DNA of 64,000 bases, from IMG/VR virus record IMGVR_UViG_3300029787_000005, positions 1 through 64,000 of that record; one strand, written 5' to 3'. Source of the DNA: a virus. The notes beneath the pieces were generated by a model. The model did no database searches. It saw nothing but the letters and a program-made list of their open reading frames with translations, and had not been told where the DNA came from. This document shows, in pieces, positions 1 through 6,183 of the stretch. A program made the position numbers and the translations under genes. How positions within the stretch are numbered: the stretch's first letter is position 1; every line of letters starts with the position of its first letter.

Positions 1-9
1 AGTTCTCAT
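1..9 (-). CDS. Start of a leftward gene, truncated by window edge
   Basis: Only the first three codons (M-R-T) are in the window. A GGAGAG-type ribosome binding site lies just upstream of the ATG at 9-7 on the minus strand, and a well-formed minus-strand promoter lies at 78-106. Nothing can be said about the product. The call rests on the promoter, ribosome site and start codon only. Confidence 0.4.
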
Positions 10-77
10 ACTGTTCTCTCCAGCGTTCTCAATTTATTCTCTCTAAAAACATGGTTCTGTGAACTAGTTTATTATCT

Positions 78-106
78 ATTATCTCTCAAAAGTTCCCTAT
101 AGTCAA
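78..106 (-). promoter_or_regulatory. Early (sigma70-like) promoter, leftward
   Basis: On the minus strand, -35 TTGACT (106-101), 17-nt spacer and -10 GATAAT (83-78). Same architecture as the other early promoters in this window. It would transcribe the gene leaving the left edge. The rest of 10-282 holds no gene I can support. Confidence 0.7.
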
Positions 107-196
107 CCACATTCTGTTCTACCCCCGGGATGCTCCAGCGTTCCACTTTTGTGGCTCGTCAGTTAATCTAGCATCCACTCTCTCTATTGTTTGATG

Positions 197-227
197 TGGG
201 GGTCAGGAGAGAGAATACTGACCCCCA
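197..227. repeat. Perfect 9-bp inverted repeat (hairpin)
   Basis: TGGGGGTCA at 197-205 pairs with TGACCCCCA at 219-227 across a 13-nt loop. It lies downstream of the leftward gene ending at 283, so it may end or stabilise that transcript, but no T-run follows in either direction. Confidence 0.55.
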
Positions 228-282
228 CTGGCTTATGACTGCTTCAAAGGACCAGGGATCCTGAGCTTGTCATCGCCAATCT

Positions 283-621
283 CTAGGCTGCTGCCATCTC
301 CCTTTCAGTATCAACACCATACTCCATCATCAGTGGGCGGCCCAGGAACTCTGCGATTGCTGTCTCTAGCTCAGCTTGGATCGCATCTTTCTGCGGGCAT
401 GCCTTCATTCTTCTCCAGTGCCAGCCATACCAGCCGTGGTAGGCGATCTCGAACTCGACTGTTAGGTTGTGGTCCATGTCCCGGAAGGTGTGGACCCGGG
501 CTAGCTGGTCCTTCTTAGTCCGGCCATCGAACCTGAAGTGTCCGCCGACCTTGTGTCCGTACTTGGTGGACTCGTCTTCGAAGATGATTTCCGTAATATG
601 GCAGAATCCTGCGGTTTCCAT
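283..621 (-). CDS. Hypothetical early protein, 112 aa
   Basis: Not recognised. A soluble protein rich in Trp, His and acidic residues, with a central YHGWYGWHW stretch. The ATG at 621 was chosen over one eight codons upstream because a GAGGAGAG ribosome site ends four bases before it and the inferred transcript start leaves a short leader. The reading frame is visibly richer in G and C than its neighbours, which may mean a different origin. A weak TTGACC promoter at 650-680 precedes it and a strong hairpin (197-227) follows. Its position among small early genes suggests a host-takeover or regulatory role, but that is inference. Confidence 0.65.
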   Translation of the reverse strand: METAGFCHITEIIFEDESTKYGHKVGGHFRFDGRTKKDQLARVHTFRDMDHNLTVEFEIAYHGWYGWHWRRMKACPQKDAIQAELETAIAEFLGRPLMMEYGVDTEREMAAA

Positions 622-649
622 TTTTCTCTCCTCTAAATCTCTCATTCTC

Positions 650-680
650 TTATCATCCCATATAACAACGATAGGGTCAA
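650..680 (-). promoter_or_regulatory. Probable early promoter, leftward
   Basis: Minus-strand -35 TTGACC (680-675) is exact. The -10 is weaker: GATGAT at 657-652 with a 17-nt spacer, or TGATAA at 655-650 with 19. It would drive the 112-aa gene ending at 283. Confidence 0.5.
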
Positions 681-700
681 CATCTAAATCGACCCTATCG
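669..700 (+). terminator. 10-bp inverted repeat followed by T-run
   Basis: CGATAGGGTC (669-678) pairs with GACCCTATCG (691-700), and the plus strand continues into eight T residues (704-711). Read rightward it looks like an intrinsic terminator, although no rightward gene precedes it. Read leftward it overlaps the -35 element of the promoter at 650-680, so it could instead be an operator-like site. Confidence 0.45.
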
Positions 701-709
701 CCATTTTTT

Positions 710-901
710 TTAAATTAATTCACTTTTATTTTTACTTACTTCTATTTCTTCAATACTATCATCAATAGTATTATAATACATCATTACAAACCAATCTTTA
801 AACTCACCTTTACTTACTTTAAATAAATCTTCATTTTCAAATGCTTCAATAAGATCCATTTCAATTTCACTATCACTTACCATTTCAATTAATCTATCCA
901 T
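710..901 (-). CDS. Hypothetical small acidic protein, 63 aa
   Basis: Not recognised. Highly acidic, with many Asp and Glu residues and a short Lys-rich stretch near the C-terminus. The start has a strong AAGGAGAG ribosome site and an early promoter (930-958) just upstream. Small acidic early proteins are common in T4-like phages, where some act as DNA mimics or host inhibitors; no such role is shown here. Confidence 0.65.
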   Translation of the reverse strand: MDRLIEMVSDSEIEMDLIEAFENEDLFKVSKGEFKDWFVMMYYNTIDDSIEEIEVSKNKSELI

Positions 902-929
902 TTTTCTCTCCTTTTTTTTAACTATCTTT

Positions 930-958
930 ATTATGCTATAGTTTTAAGTAATAGTAAA
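930..958 (-). promoter_or_regulatory. Early promoter, leftward
   Basis: Minus-strand -35 TTTACT (958-953), 17-nt spacer, -10 CATAAT (935-930). Drives the 63-aa acidic gene at 710-901. Confidence 0.55.
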
Positions 959-993
959 GCATTTTTTTGAACTAAATTTGTAACCCGACAAAT

Positions 994-1015
994 AAAAAAC
1001 CGCACTATTCTGCGG
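994..1015 (-). terminator. Leftward intrinsic terminator between divergent genes
   Basis: On the minus strand, CCGCA and TGCGG form a 5-bp GC-rich stem with a 6-nt loop, followed at once by six T residues (plus-strand A-run 994-999). It lies between divergent promoters, so it would stop leftward antisense transcription from the rightward block entering the leftward genes. Confidence 0.5.
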
Positions 1016-1016
1016 G

Positions 1017-1058
1017 CCGTATATAGGGGGGGCGATATAGGGGGGGCGTATATAAGCT
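1017..1058. repeat. Short imperfect tandem repeats with two G7 runs
   Basis: Units resembling CGTATATAGGGGGGG occur nearly three times (from about 1017, 1033 and 1047), giving G7 runs at 1026-1032 and 1040-1046 directly upstream of the -35 at 1060. Could be a protein-binding or UP-like element; two G runs alone do not make an intramolecular quadruplex. Confidence 0.5.
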
Positions 1059-1059
1059 G

Positions 1060-1088
1060 TTGACCCAAACACGGATATATGGGACTAT
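1060..1088 (+). promoter_or_regulatory. Early promoter for the first rightward operon
   Basis: -35 TTGACC at 1060-1065 is exact. The -10 is imperfect, GACTAT at 1083-1088 after a 17-nt spacer, with CTATAG and TATAAG alternatives just downstream. It is followed by GGAGAG and an ATG at 1109. Confidence 0.5.
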
Positions 1089-1108
1089 AGGGTATAAGGA
1101 GAGATAAT

Positions 1109-1399
1109 ATGTTAAAATATGAAAATACCGCAGAAATAGGTGATGTAATCAAAGCTTTCGATTTTCAGCCAATGCCAGGTAGAGGCAACTGCTATATCAC
1201 AGGTAAGGTCCTAGAGAAGGGCAACATCGAGATGGGATATGCAGCATACAAGATCGAAGTGACCGGCCAGATGTGGGATGGCAAGCCTACAGATAGAGCA
1301 GTAGGCGAGATCTTCTATGTACCATTTGAGACATCAATGGAAGATAGATTTGATGACTACAACAACAGAGTAACTAAGGTAATGGGAGCAGCAGCATGA
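1109..1399 (+). CDS. Hypothetical early protein, 96 aa
   Basis: Not recognised. A compact, probably all-beta soluble protein with alternating hydrophobic residues and no signal or membrane segment. It has a GGAGAG ribosome site and lies directly behind the early promoter at 1060. Its stop overlaps the start of the next small membrane protein (ATGA), which indicates translational coupling. Confidence 0.7.
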   Translation: MLKYENTAEIGDVIKAFDFQPMPGRGNCYITGKVLEKGNIEMGYAAYKIEVTGQMWDGKPTDRAVGEIFYVPFETSMEDRFDDYNNRVTKVMGAAA

Positions 1400-1476
1400 G
1401 AGCGGCTATAGAGTTTGTAGGGCTAGTAGGGATGCTAGCAGTGATCCTAGGGTTTGGTGTTGCATTTGGTATGTAG
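1396..1476 (+). CDS. Small single-pass membrane protein, 26 aa
   Basis: The ATG overlaps the previous stop as ATGA. Almost the whole protein is one hydrophobic helix (about residues 4-25) with an Arg at position 2, consistent with insertion in the inner membrane. Function unknown. The ATGA coupling is the main support for its being real. Confidence 0.5.
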   Translation: MRAAIEFVGLVGMLAVILGFGVAFGM

Positions 1477-1497
1477 CACCACCCATGGGGGGGGTAG

Positions 1498-1526
1498 TTG
1501 AATCTTTTTTTTTAGTTAAATATAAT
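1498..1526 (+). promoter_or_regulatory. Early promoter
   Basis: -35 TTGAAT (1498-1503), 17-nt spacer, exact -10 TATAAT (1521-1526). The inferred transcript start near 1533 makes an upstream TTG at 1537 nearly leaderless and favours the ATG at 1555. The G/C-rich stretch at 1479-1497 followed by a T9 run (1505-1513) inside the spacer could also act as a weak terminator for the gene before it. Confidence 0.65.
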
Positions 1527-1554
1527 ACACTTTAGATTGGATCTAGATAAACCG

Positions 1555-1887
1555 ATGTCAAAAAATTTTCCTGACGAAAAAATGACCAAATATGGGTTCC
1601 ACAAAGTTCTTGTATCCGTTGGTGGGTATCCTGCCAAGTTGGTATACAAGTATGAATCTCCCCACTACATTATCTCCCCTCTCTCTGATGGCTCATGGAA
1701 TGTAATCTCAAAGAAGCTGATGAAGATAGTTAAAAAGAAGCAGCAGCATGAGGCAATAGTCGGAAGAGTAAACGATGAAAAAGAATTGGATGATTTATTA
1801 AAGTATCTGTTGACCCATTATGGATATGGTGCTATAATAGAAGAACGTAACGACTTAAGCCTGCTAAAGCATGGGTCGTGTTATTAA
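1555..1887 (+). CDS. Hypothetical protein, 110 aa
   Basis: Not recognised. Soluble, with a Lys-rich middle (about residues 55-66) and a C-terminal helical segment. The ATG at 1555 is preferred to the TTG at 1537 because the promoter at 1498-1526 would start transcription at about 1533. Followed by another small gene after 25 nt. Confidence 0.6.
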   Translation: MSKNFPDEKMTKYGFHKVLVSVGGYPAKLVYKYESPHYIISPLSDGSWNVISKKLMKIVKKKQQHEAIVGRVNDEKELDDLLKYLLTHYGYGAIIEERNDLSLLKHGSCY

Positions 1888-1912
1888 TTGTTTTAACGAA
1901 TAAGGATTAATA

Positions 1913-2095
1913 ATGGAATATGCAATACCTGAAGGATTTGAGATTACATATTGTAAGCCTGGTAAGGCTCGAGGTCTCATTAACTTGACAGCGCGAAATA
2001 GAAAGAGTGTTAGTAATGGCACTAGGCGTTGTCCTAACCTTTATAGTAAATCAACTAGAACTCATAAGGAGATGAATAATGAAGTATGTATATAA
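1913..2095 (+). CDS. Small basic hypothetical protein, 60 aa
   Basis: Not recognised. Rich in Arg, Lys, Asn and Ser, with two Cys residues. An AAGGA ribosome site lies just upstream. Its last 17 bases overlap the start of the GIY-YIG-like gene, whose ribosome site (AAGGAG) is inside this gene. Could be a small nucleic-acid-binding protein. Confidence 0.5.
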   Translation: MEYAIPEGFEITYCKPGKARGLINLTARNRKSVSNGTRRCPNLYSKSTRTHKEMNNEVCI

Positions 2096-2456
2096 ATCAA
2101 TAAAAACTGTTGCCTGGGACTTCAGTGAGCCTACAAAGGATGTTACTCGCGATCGTGGCTTTGATGTGTATGAGCTGTTAGGCGATAGCGACACTCCTAT
2201 CCGTGTAGGATGTAGCATTAATCTTAGCAGCAGGTTATATGATTACAAGAAACAAGTTCGGACTTACTATCCGGAGATTATCTCTGAGACTAAAGCTGTC
2301 AAGGTGTATAGGTTTGCTACACTAGAGATGGCCGAGACTTATGAGAGGTATCTGATAGCTAAGTTTAAGCCTAAGTATAACATCGAAGGTGTCACTAAAG
2401 GTCACACTTACGATAACAGGCCTAGAGCTGATGTCTATATGCTGAGAGCTGCATAA
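2079..2456 (+). CDS. GIY-YIG-like nuclease domain protein, 125 aa
   Basis: The layout matches a GIY-YIG nuclease domain: a first strand with VYELL (about residue 31), a second with RVGCS in the place of YIG, an Arg in the following helix (SSRLYDY), and a helix with a Glu followed by KFKPKYN, the usual family ending. The first strand has VYE instead of GIY, so it is divergent and could be inactive. Phage proteins of this size are stand-alone nucleases acting on host DNA or mobile endonucleases. It ends just before a strong terminator at 2469-2501. Confidence 0.65.
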   Translation: MKYVYKSIKTVAWDFSEPTKDVTRDRGFDVYELLGDSDTPIRVGCSINLSSRLYDYKKQVRTYYPEIISETKAVKVYRFATLEMAETYERYLIAKFKPKYNIEGVTKGHTYDNRPRADVYMLRAA

Positions 2457-2468
2457 GGGTTCTTCATC

Positions 2469-2501
2469 AGGGGTGGTCTTAGGATCACCCCTCTCCTTTT
2501 T
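2469..2501 (+). terminator. Intrinsic terminator
   Basis: AGGGGTG (2469-2475) and CACCCCT (2486-2492) form a perfect 7-bp stem, followed by CTCC and five T residues. It ends the transcript containing the GIY-YIG-like gene. Confidence 0.75.
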
Positions 2502-2514
2502 GGATAAATATTAT

Positions 2515-2646
2515 ATGAAAAAGGACTGGAAGCAAATCTGGGAAGAGGCTGAGAAGGCGAGTAGGCAATACGGCTCGCTCGAAGCAAAAGACTACATTGC
2601 ATTGGGCTTTGTAGCAATATTCTTAATGGTGTTCGTAATACTATGA
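2515..2646 (+). CDS. Small membrane protein, 43 aa
   Basis: A charged amphipathic N-terminal half (about residues 1-25) is followed by one C-terminal hydrophobic helix (about residues 28-43). The stop overlaps the start of the next small membrane protein (ATGA). GATAAATA at 2503-2510 is one base off the late promoter motif. Function unknown. Confidence 0.55.
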   Translation: MKKDWKQIWEEAEKASRQYGSLEAKDYIALGFVAIFLMVFVIL

Positions 2647-2705
2647 CATATCTTATCATCTGGTTCTGTATATCTTTAATCCTTATAGACACTATACCAC
2701 TATGA
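2643..2705 (+). CDS. Very small membrane peptide, 20 aa
   Basis: Starts in an ATGA overlap with the previous gene and ends in an ATGA overlap with the DUF1289 gene at 2702, so it sits in a coupled chain of three. Nearly all residues form one hydrophobic segment. The two overlaps are the main evidence that it is translated. Confidence 0.4.
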   Translation: MTYLIIWFCISLILIDTIPL

Positions 2706-2893
2706 AGATAAAAAGAGGAATGTTAACACCTTGCAGATCTCTGTGCAATATCAAAGATGATGTGTGCCAGGGATGTGGCAGGACGTCTGAGCATATCCGC
2801 AATTGGCGTAGCTATGACGGGAACACTAGAGAGAAGATATGTGCCGAGATTGCTGATTGGGTGACTCCAAGAGAGTTTGGCGCATGGCAGTAG
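2702..2893 (+). CDS. DUF1289-type small Cys protein, 63 aa
   Basis: Carries the DUF1289 pattern: PC near residue 11, a second Cys four residues on, then a CQGCGRT element (about residues 22-28) and a conserved Trp-containing helix. The four Cys probably bind a metal ion. The family is widespread in proteobacteria with unclear function and is often encoded near iron-sulfur genes. Here the next gene is a MIP18-type Fe-S assembly protein and the two overlap by ten bases, so a shared role in metal-cluster handling is a reasonable inference. Confidence 0.7.
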   Translation: MKIKRGMLTPCRSLCNIKDDVCQGCGRTSEHIRNWRSYDGNTREKICAEIADWVTPREFGAWQ

Positions 2894-3198
2894 CACAAGT
2901 GCGAGAGCAAATAGTAGACAATCTTAGACAATGCTATGATCCGGAGATCAGCATAAATATATACGATCTCGGATTGATATATGATATAGACACTGACCAT
3001 CTACCTAAAGTAACAATAACCCATACTCTTACGTCAGCATTCTGTCCTGCGGCAGATGACATCATAAGTGATATAGAGGCAGCTGCTGGGATGGTAGATG
3101 GAGTTGATGGTGTTGATGTGGTGACAACATTTGAGCCACCTTTTGGTCCAGAGATGATGAGCGAAGAGGCTAAACTAATGCTGGGGATAGATTGGTGA
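2884..3198 (+). CDS. MIP18/PaaD-like Fe-S cluster assembly protein (DUF59), 104 aa
   Basis: Matches the DUF59 fold: a DPEI motif near residue 18, then NIYDLGLIY and a VTITHTLTSAFCPAAD segment containing the family's reactive Cys, and a C-terminal PPFGPEMM element. Members such as SufT and the CIA protein MIP18 help mature Fe-S proteins. The start at 2884 (MAVAQVRE) gives the family's normal length; an in-frame TTG/ATG upstream would add only residues shadowing the DUF1289 gene. With the IscA-like protein at 40397 it may help load the phage's many radical SAM enzymes (inference). Confidence 0.75.
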   Translation: MAVAQVREQIVDNLRQCYDPEISINIYDLGLIYDIDTDHLPKVTITHTLTSAFCPAADDIISDIEAAAGMVDGVDGVDVVTTFEPPFGPEMMSEEAKLMLGIDW

Positions 3199-4088
3199 AG
3201 ATAGGATTTTTTGGAGACAGTTTTTGTGAGACATATGAGTACTGGGGGCAAATAGCACTTCCATGGAAAGAGCTTGATGTAACAGGAAAGAAGAAAGACC
3301 GCAAGTTCAAAGGAATGCGTATCAATCAGATGCGGAGTGATGATGGGGATGCTGAGACATGGCTCAAGAAAATATGCGATCACTTTGATGCTGAATGTGT
3401 TCACACAGGGGTTGCTGGTACTTCAATATGGGATACTATCATAAACCAGTTCCAAGAATACATGCTAACAAAAGGACTTCCAGATGTTGCAGTGTTCTGT
3501 TGGACTGATCATACAAGACTGTATCATAAAGAACACAGAGTGATGAATTACAACGCTGTAATGAACCACAAGAATACAACAGTACCAAAGAAGACATGGC
3601 TAGCTGCAAGAATGTACTATGAAGAGCTGTTTGATATGCAGCAATCAAAGCATGCGTTCTTTGGTGCGATGCACTACTTTGATAATCTACTTGAAACGAT
3701 TGAAGGTTCTGGCCATGGTCAGATGAAAGTTATCCATTGCCATAACTATGGACTAGTCAATGACTTTAATCCAGGAGATAGACATGAGTGGCGTAATCTA
3801 TTGTCATATCCTCATGAGTGGAAGAATGGAAAGATGATCAAGCCATCTTTAGCTAATCTTATGGTTGAAGGTCATGTATTTGGAGATCTCTCTAAAGACG
3901 TTATTGAAATTTACAGTGCAAATCATATCCACGGAGATGATAAGAACCAAAGACTTGCAGAAGCTGTTATCAGAGCTATAGAAGATTATGATAGTAAGAA
4001 GAGAAAAAGCTACAAATACAAAGTAAGAAAACTTAGAATGACAAAAGAAATTATAGAAAATGGCAGAATACCGTTGACTTCAATTTAA
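3195..4088 (+). CDS. SGNH/GDSL-like hydrolase, 297 aa
   Basis: Opens with IGFFGDSFCE, the block I Ser motif of SGNH esterases and acyltransferases, in the usual N-terminal place. A later HTGVAGTSIWD element resembles block II/III, and near the C-terminus SANHIHGDDKNQRLAE resembles the catalytic Asp/His block V. The GTG at 3195 overlaps the previous stop (GTGA). SGNH enzymes commonly add or remove acetyl groups on sugars. A second SGNH-like gene lies at 27909 beside the radical SAM cluster. The lysine-rich tail (about residues 270-285) is unusual. Confidence 0.65.
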   Translation: MKIGFFGDSFCETYEYWGQIALPWKELDVTGKKKDRKFKGMRINQMRSDDGDAETWLKKICDHFDAECVHTGVAGTSIWDTIINQFQEYMLTKGLPDVAVFCWTDHTRLYHKEHRVMNYNAVMNHKNTTVPKKTWLAARMYYEELFDMQQSKHAFFGAMHYFDNLLETIEGSGHGQMKVIHCHNYGLVNDFNPGDRHEWRNLLSYPHEWKNGKMIKPSLANLMVEGHVFGDLSKDVIEIYSANHIHGDDKNQRLAEAVIRAIEDYDSKKRKSYKYKVRKLRMTKEIIENGRIPLTSI

Positions 4089-4101
4089 AAAGGTATATAA
4101 T
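4075..4101 (+). promoter_or_regulatory. Early promoter
   Basis: -35 TTGACT (4075-4080) and exact -10 TATAAT (4096-4101) with a short 15-nt spacer. Inferred transcript start near 4108, which favours the ATG at 4127 with its own GGGGA site over a GTG at 4109. Confidence 0.6.
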
Positions 4102-4126
4102 AAACTTTGTGTCCCGGGGAAATAGT

Positions 4127-4411
4127 ATGTACACTTTAGATACACAACAACAGCTGTTTGCAATAACCGCAGAGGAGTGTGGTGAACTAACACAGGTTTG
4201 TATGAAGATACTCCGCAAAGCCAACGTTGATGCTACATGGAATAAAAGACTACTAGAAGAAGTAGGAGACGTATACTGTATGTTGGATCTAATAGTTCAA
4301 CATGGTTACCTTAACTGGGATGATATTATTGATAGAAGTAATGTGAAAAAACAAAAACTCAGTAAGTGGAGTAATTTAATTAAGGAGACAAGATGGCAAC
4401 TAAGAGATTGA
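4127..4411 (+). CDS. MazG-like nucleotide pyrophosphohydrolase, 94 aa
   Basis: Shows the all-alpha MazG/NTP-PPase signature: EECGE (Glu16, Glu17, Glu20) and EEVGD (Glu45, Asp48), which bind the Mg ions that hydrolyse NTPs to NMP and pyrophosphate. The length fits a single MazG domain. MazG-like genes are common in marine T4-like phages, where roles in nucleotide-pool cleaning or (p)ppGpp signalling have been proposed. It heads an early operon that continues with three small basic or unknown genes and two oxygenases. Confidence 0.8.
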   Translation: MYTLDTQQQLFAITAEECGELTQVCMKILRKANVDATWNKRLLEEVGDVYCMLDLIVQHGYLNWDDIIDRSNVKKQKLSKWSNLIKETRWQLRD

Positions 4412-4548
4412 ATGAACGTGGTATTGGTATTCCTGGTACTGCACATAAGTTTAAACACAAAACTTCCATAGGGAAGAGTGTGTTCTCAAGACCAAGTAAT
4501 AAGAACCAAAGACGGTCATGGAAAAAGTACAGGGGGCAAGGTGCTTGA
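4393..4548 (+). CDS. Small basic protein, 51 aa
   Basis: Begins inside the end of the MazG gene with an AAGGAGA ribosome site nine bases upstream. Strongly basic, with a TAHKFKHKT stretch near residue 17 and a Lys/Arg-rich C-terminus. The KFKHK element recurs in the 133-aa basic protein at 4774 (TTKFKHNKK), so the two may be related or bind similar nucleic acid. Function unknown. Confidence 0.55.
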   Translation: MATKRLNERGIGIPGTAHKFKHKTSIGKSVFSRPSNKNQRRSWKKYRGQGA

Positions 4549-4777
4549 TAAAGTACTAATGCTAGCATACTTGATCAACCCTATAGACGATAATAATGCC
4601 TTTGTTGTAGTAGAGCCGTGGTTCCATAATAAAATAGAATGTGGATACCATGTCCGTAACAACTATCTTGGATTACGGCATAAAATTTTACAGTTGACTA
4701 AGGCCGAATCTTTGGATAAAATAGTATGTATAAGAGAACGTGATTTACTTAATGGACTAGGGATGGAAAACTCATGA
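4541..4777 (+). CDS. Hypothetical protein, 78 aa
   Basis: Not recognised. The frame opens with hydrophobic residues (VLMLAYLINP) and has a PWFHNK element near residue 35. The GTG at 4541 overlaps the previous gene; an ATG at 4559 is an alternative and would shorten it by six residues. It ends in an ATGA overlap with the next gene, so it belongs to the same coupled operon. Confidence 0.55.
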   Translation: MLDKVLMLAYLINPIDDNNAFVVVEPWFHNKIECGYHVRNNYLGLRHKILQLTKAESLDKIVCIRERDLLNGLGMENS

Positions 4778-5175
4778 CGATGCATTTACTTCCTGCATAT
4801 GTGACTACTACTAAGTTTAAACACAATAAGAAAAAGAAGTCCGCTTCTGCTATCAAAGCTGATATAGAACATGATAAGTTTCTAAAGAAGATGGGTGTAC
4901 ATCCAGATCAGCTGAAAGCTAAGAAGAGCTCGAATAAGGCTAAGTATAGTAGAAGGCCTAACATGCATGTTGCTGGAAAGCCACAGACTACTGTAAGCCA
5001 GAATTGGAAACGTGACACAGATCAAATCCCTGTTGGTGTTGCTGTAAAAAAAGATGCTAATATATATAGTGGCGAGAGAAAGCTGCTAGGTATATCTGCT
5101 ATGCACAAGTCAAGTCTAGTACCTGTCTTCTCATCCGATCAAGCAAAAGAGATAGCCAATATGAGAAGGGGATAA
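4774..5175 (+). CDS. Basic hypothetical protein, 133 aa
   Basis: Lys-rich throughout, with a KFKHNKKKK cluster near residue 14 and few hydrophobic residues in the middle, suggesting a partly disordered nucleic-acid-associated protein. The start is an ATGA overlap with the preceding gene. Proteins of similar composition occur in other marine T4-like phages, but no function is known to me. Confidence 0.65.
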   Translation: MTMHLLPAYVTTTKFKHNKKKKSASAIKADIEHDKFLKKMGVHPDQLKAKKSSNKAKYSRRPNMHVAGKPQTTVSQNWKRDTDQIPVGVAVKKDANIYSGERKLLGISAMHKSSLVPVFSSDQAKEIANMRRG

Positions 5176-5177
5176 CT

Positions 5178-5402
5178 ATGGCGGTAATGAGTACGTTCTA
5201 TGGTCAAGATAAATATCAAGACAGAAAAGCAAACGTTGTTTGGGATGGTCGTTGGTATCATGTTGACATGTATGTCAGTGAGAAGTTATGGGAATCAAGA
5301 CTCATAAAAGGCCATACTGAACAGTATTGTGAAGATACCGCAGAGAACTTTGTAATGGGAATATTCGATGCCAACACCAACCATGAGCCGCAGATCTCCT
5401 GA
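5178..5402 (+). CDS. Hypothetical protein, 74 aa
   Basis: Not recognised. Soluble, aromatic-rich (several Trp and Tyr), with no membrane segment. It starts two bases after the previous stop, with a GAAGGGG site upstream, and overlaps the oxygenase gene that follows, in line with one operon. Confidence 0.6.
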   Translation: MAVMSTFYGQDKYQDRKANVVWDGRWYHVDMYVSEKLWESRLIKGHTEQYCEDTAENFVMGIFDANTNHEPQIS

Positions 5403-6183
5403 TCAGCAAAGGGCTAAACCAAAAGAGATAAAGAAGAAGGTCATGACTGAGGGCGTGATCTTAGAATTTGTTGTTGATAACAAACAAGGTGTGATGCCTG
5501 ATATCCCTCAGTCGGATTATGGTTCATGTATAATGAACATGCCATTAATCCAACACCAGTTGATGACAACTGATGAAGATCGTGCACAGATACAACAGAT
5601 AAACCAACGTATCAAGAATGACATTGATATGGCCAGACGTACTGATGATGCAAAGAATGTAAGTGCACATCAGACAGACTTCTTATTCTATAAGCAGAGT
5701 CAAGGAGTCAATTGGGTGCGTCAGGTTGCATTCAGTTTCGTAGAGAGGATCATTGATCTTAATAGATGGAAGTTATATCCAGTAGATGGTTGGGGAATTA
5801 GATATCAAAAAGGTGATAGAACTAAGAAACACGCTCATTGGCCACATAGTTGGGCTTTCGTATACTTTGTTGACTGTGGTGATGATTGTAGTCCTCTCGA
5901 AATATATAGTGAACCTGATCCAGCTATACAGCAAACTTTAGACTTAGCTAGAGAGCATGACAAGTCTGGTCAAGCTATTCCAGCATCTATTTCATATCAA
6001 AGACATTCAATTACACCAGAGCCTGGTAAGTTATGCATCTTCCCAGGTTGGGTTCCTCATGAAGTGAAAGAACAACAAAGCGATCGCGCAAGGTATGTTG
6101 TTGCTGGTAATATTGCTCAAATTGCAATTCAGCCTCAAGGTATCGAAGTGAACGTAGACGGTTATATAAGTGGGAAAGCATAA
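5368..6183 (+). CDS. 2OG-Fe(II) oxygenase-like protein, 271 aa
   Basis: The C-terminal half has the double-stranded beta-helix pattern: a KKHAHWPHSWAFVYFVD element (about residue 150) with candidate iron ligands, then IFPGWVPHEV with the distal His and a downstream Arg (ARYVVAGN) placed to bind 2-oxoglutarate. The family hydroxylates proteins, nucleic acids or small molecules using Fe(II), O2 and 2OG. The first 25 residues are Lys/Pro-rich; an ATG at 5443 with an AAGAAGG site is a credible alternative start. It ends in a TAATG overlap with a second oxygenase, so the two are probably made together. Confidence 0.7.
   Translation: MPTPTMSRRSPDQQRAKPKEIKKKVMTEGVILEFVVDNKQGVMPDIPQSDYGSCIMNMPLIQHQLMTTDEDRAQIQQINQRIKNDIDMARRTDDAKNVSAHQTDFLFYKQSQGVNWVRQVAFSFVERIIDLNRWKLYPVDGWGIRYQKGDRTKKHAHWPHSWAFVYFVDCGDDCSPLEIYSEPDPAIQQTLDLAREHDKSGQAIPASISYQRHSITPEPGKLCIFPGWVPHEVKEQQSDRARYVVAGNIAQIAIQPQGIEVNVDGYISGKA

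Noticed and set aside
1026-1046. Intramolecular G-quadruplex
   Set aside because: Only two long G runs are present; four are normally needed.
1811-1816. TTGACC as an early promoter
   Set aside because: It is inside a coding region and no -10 is found at 16-18 bases.
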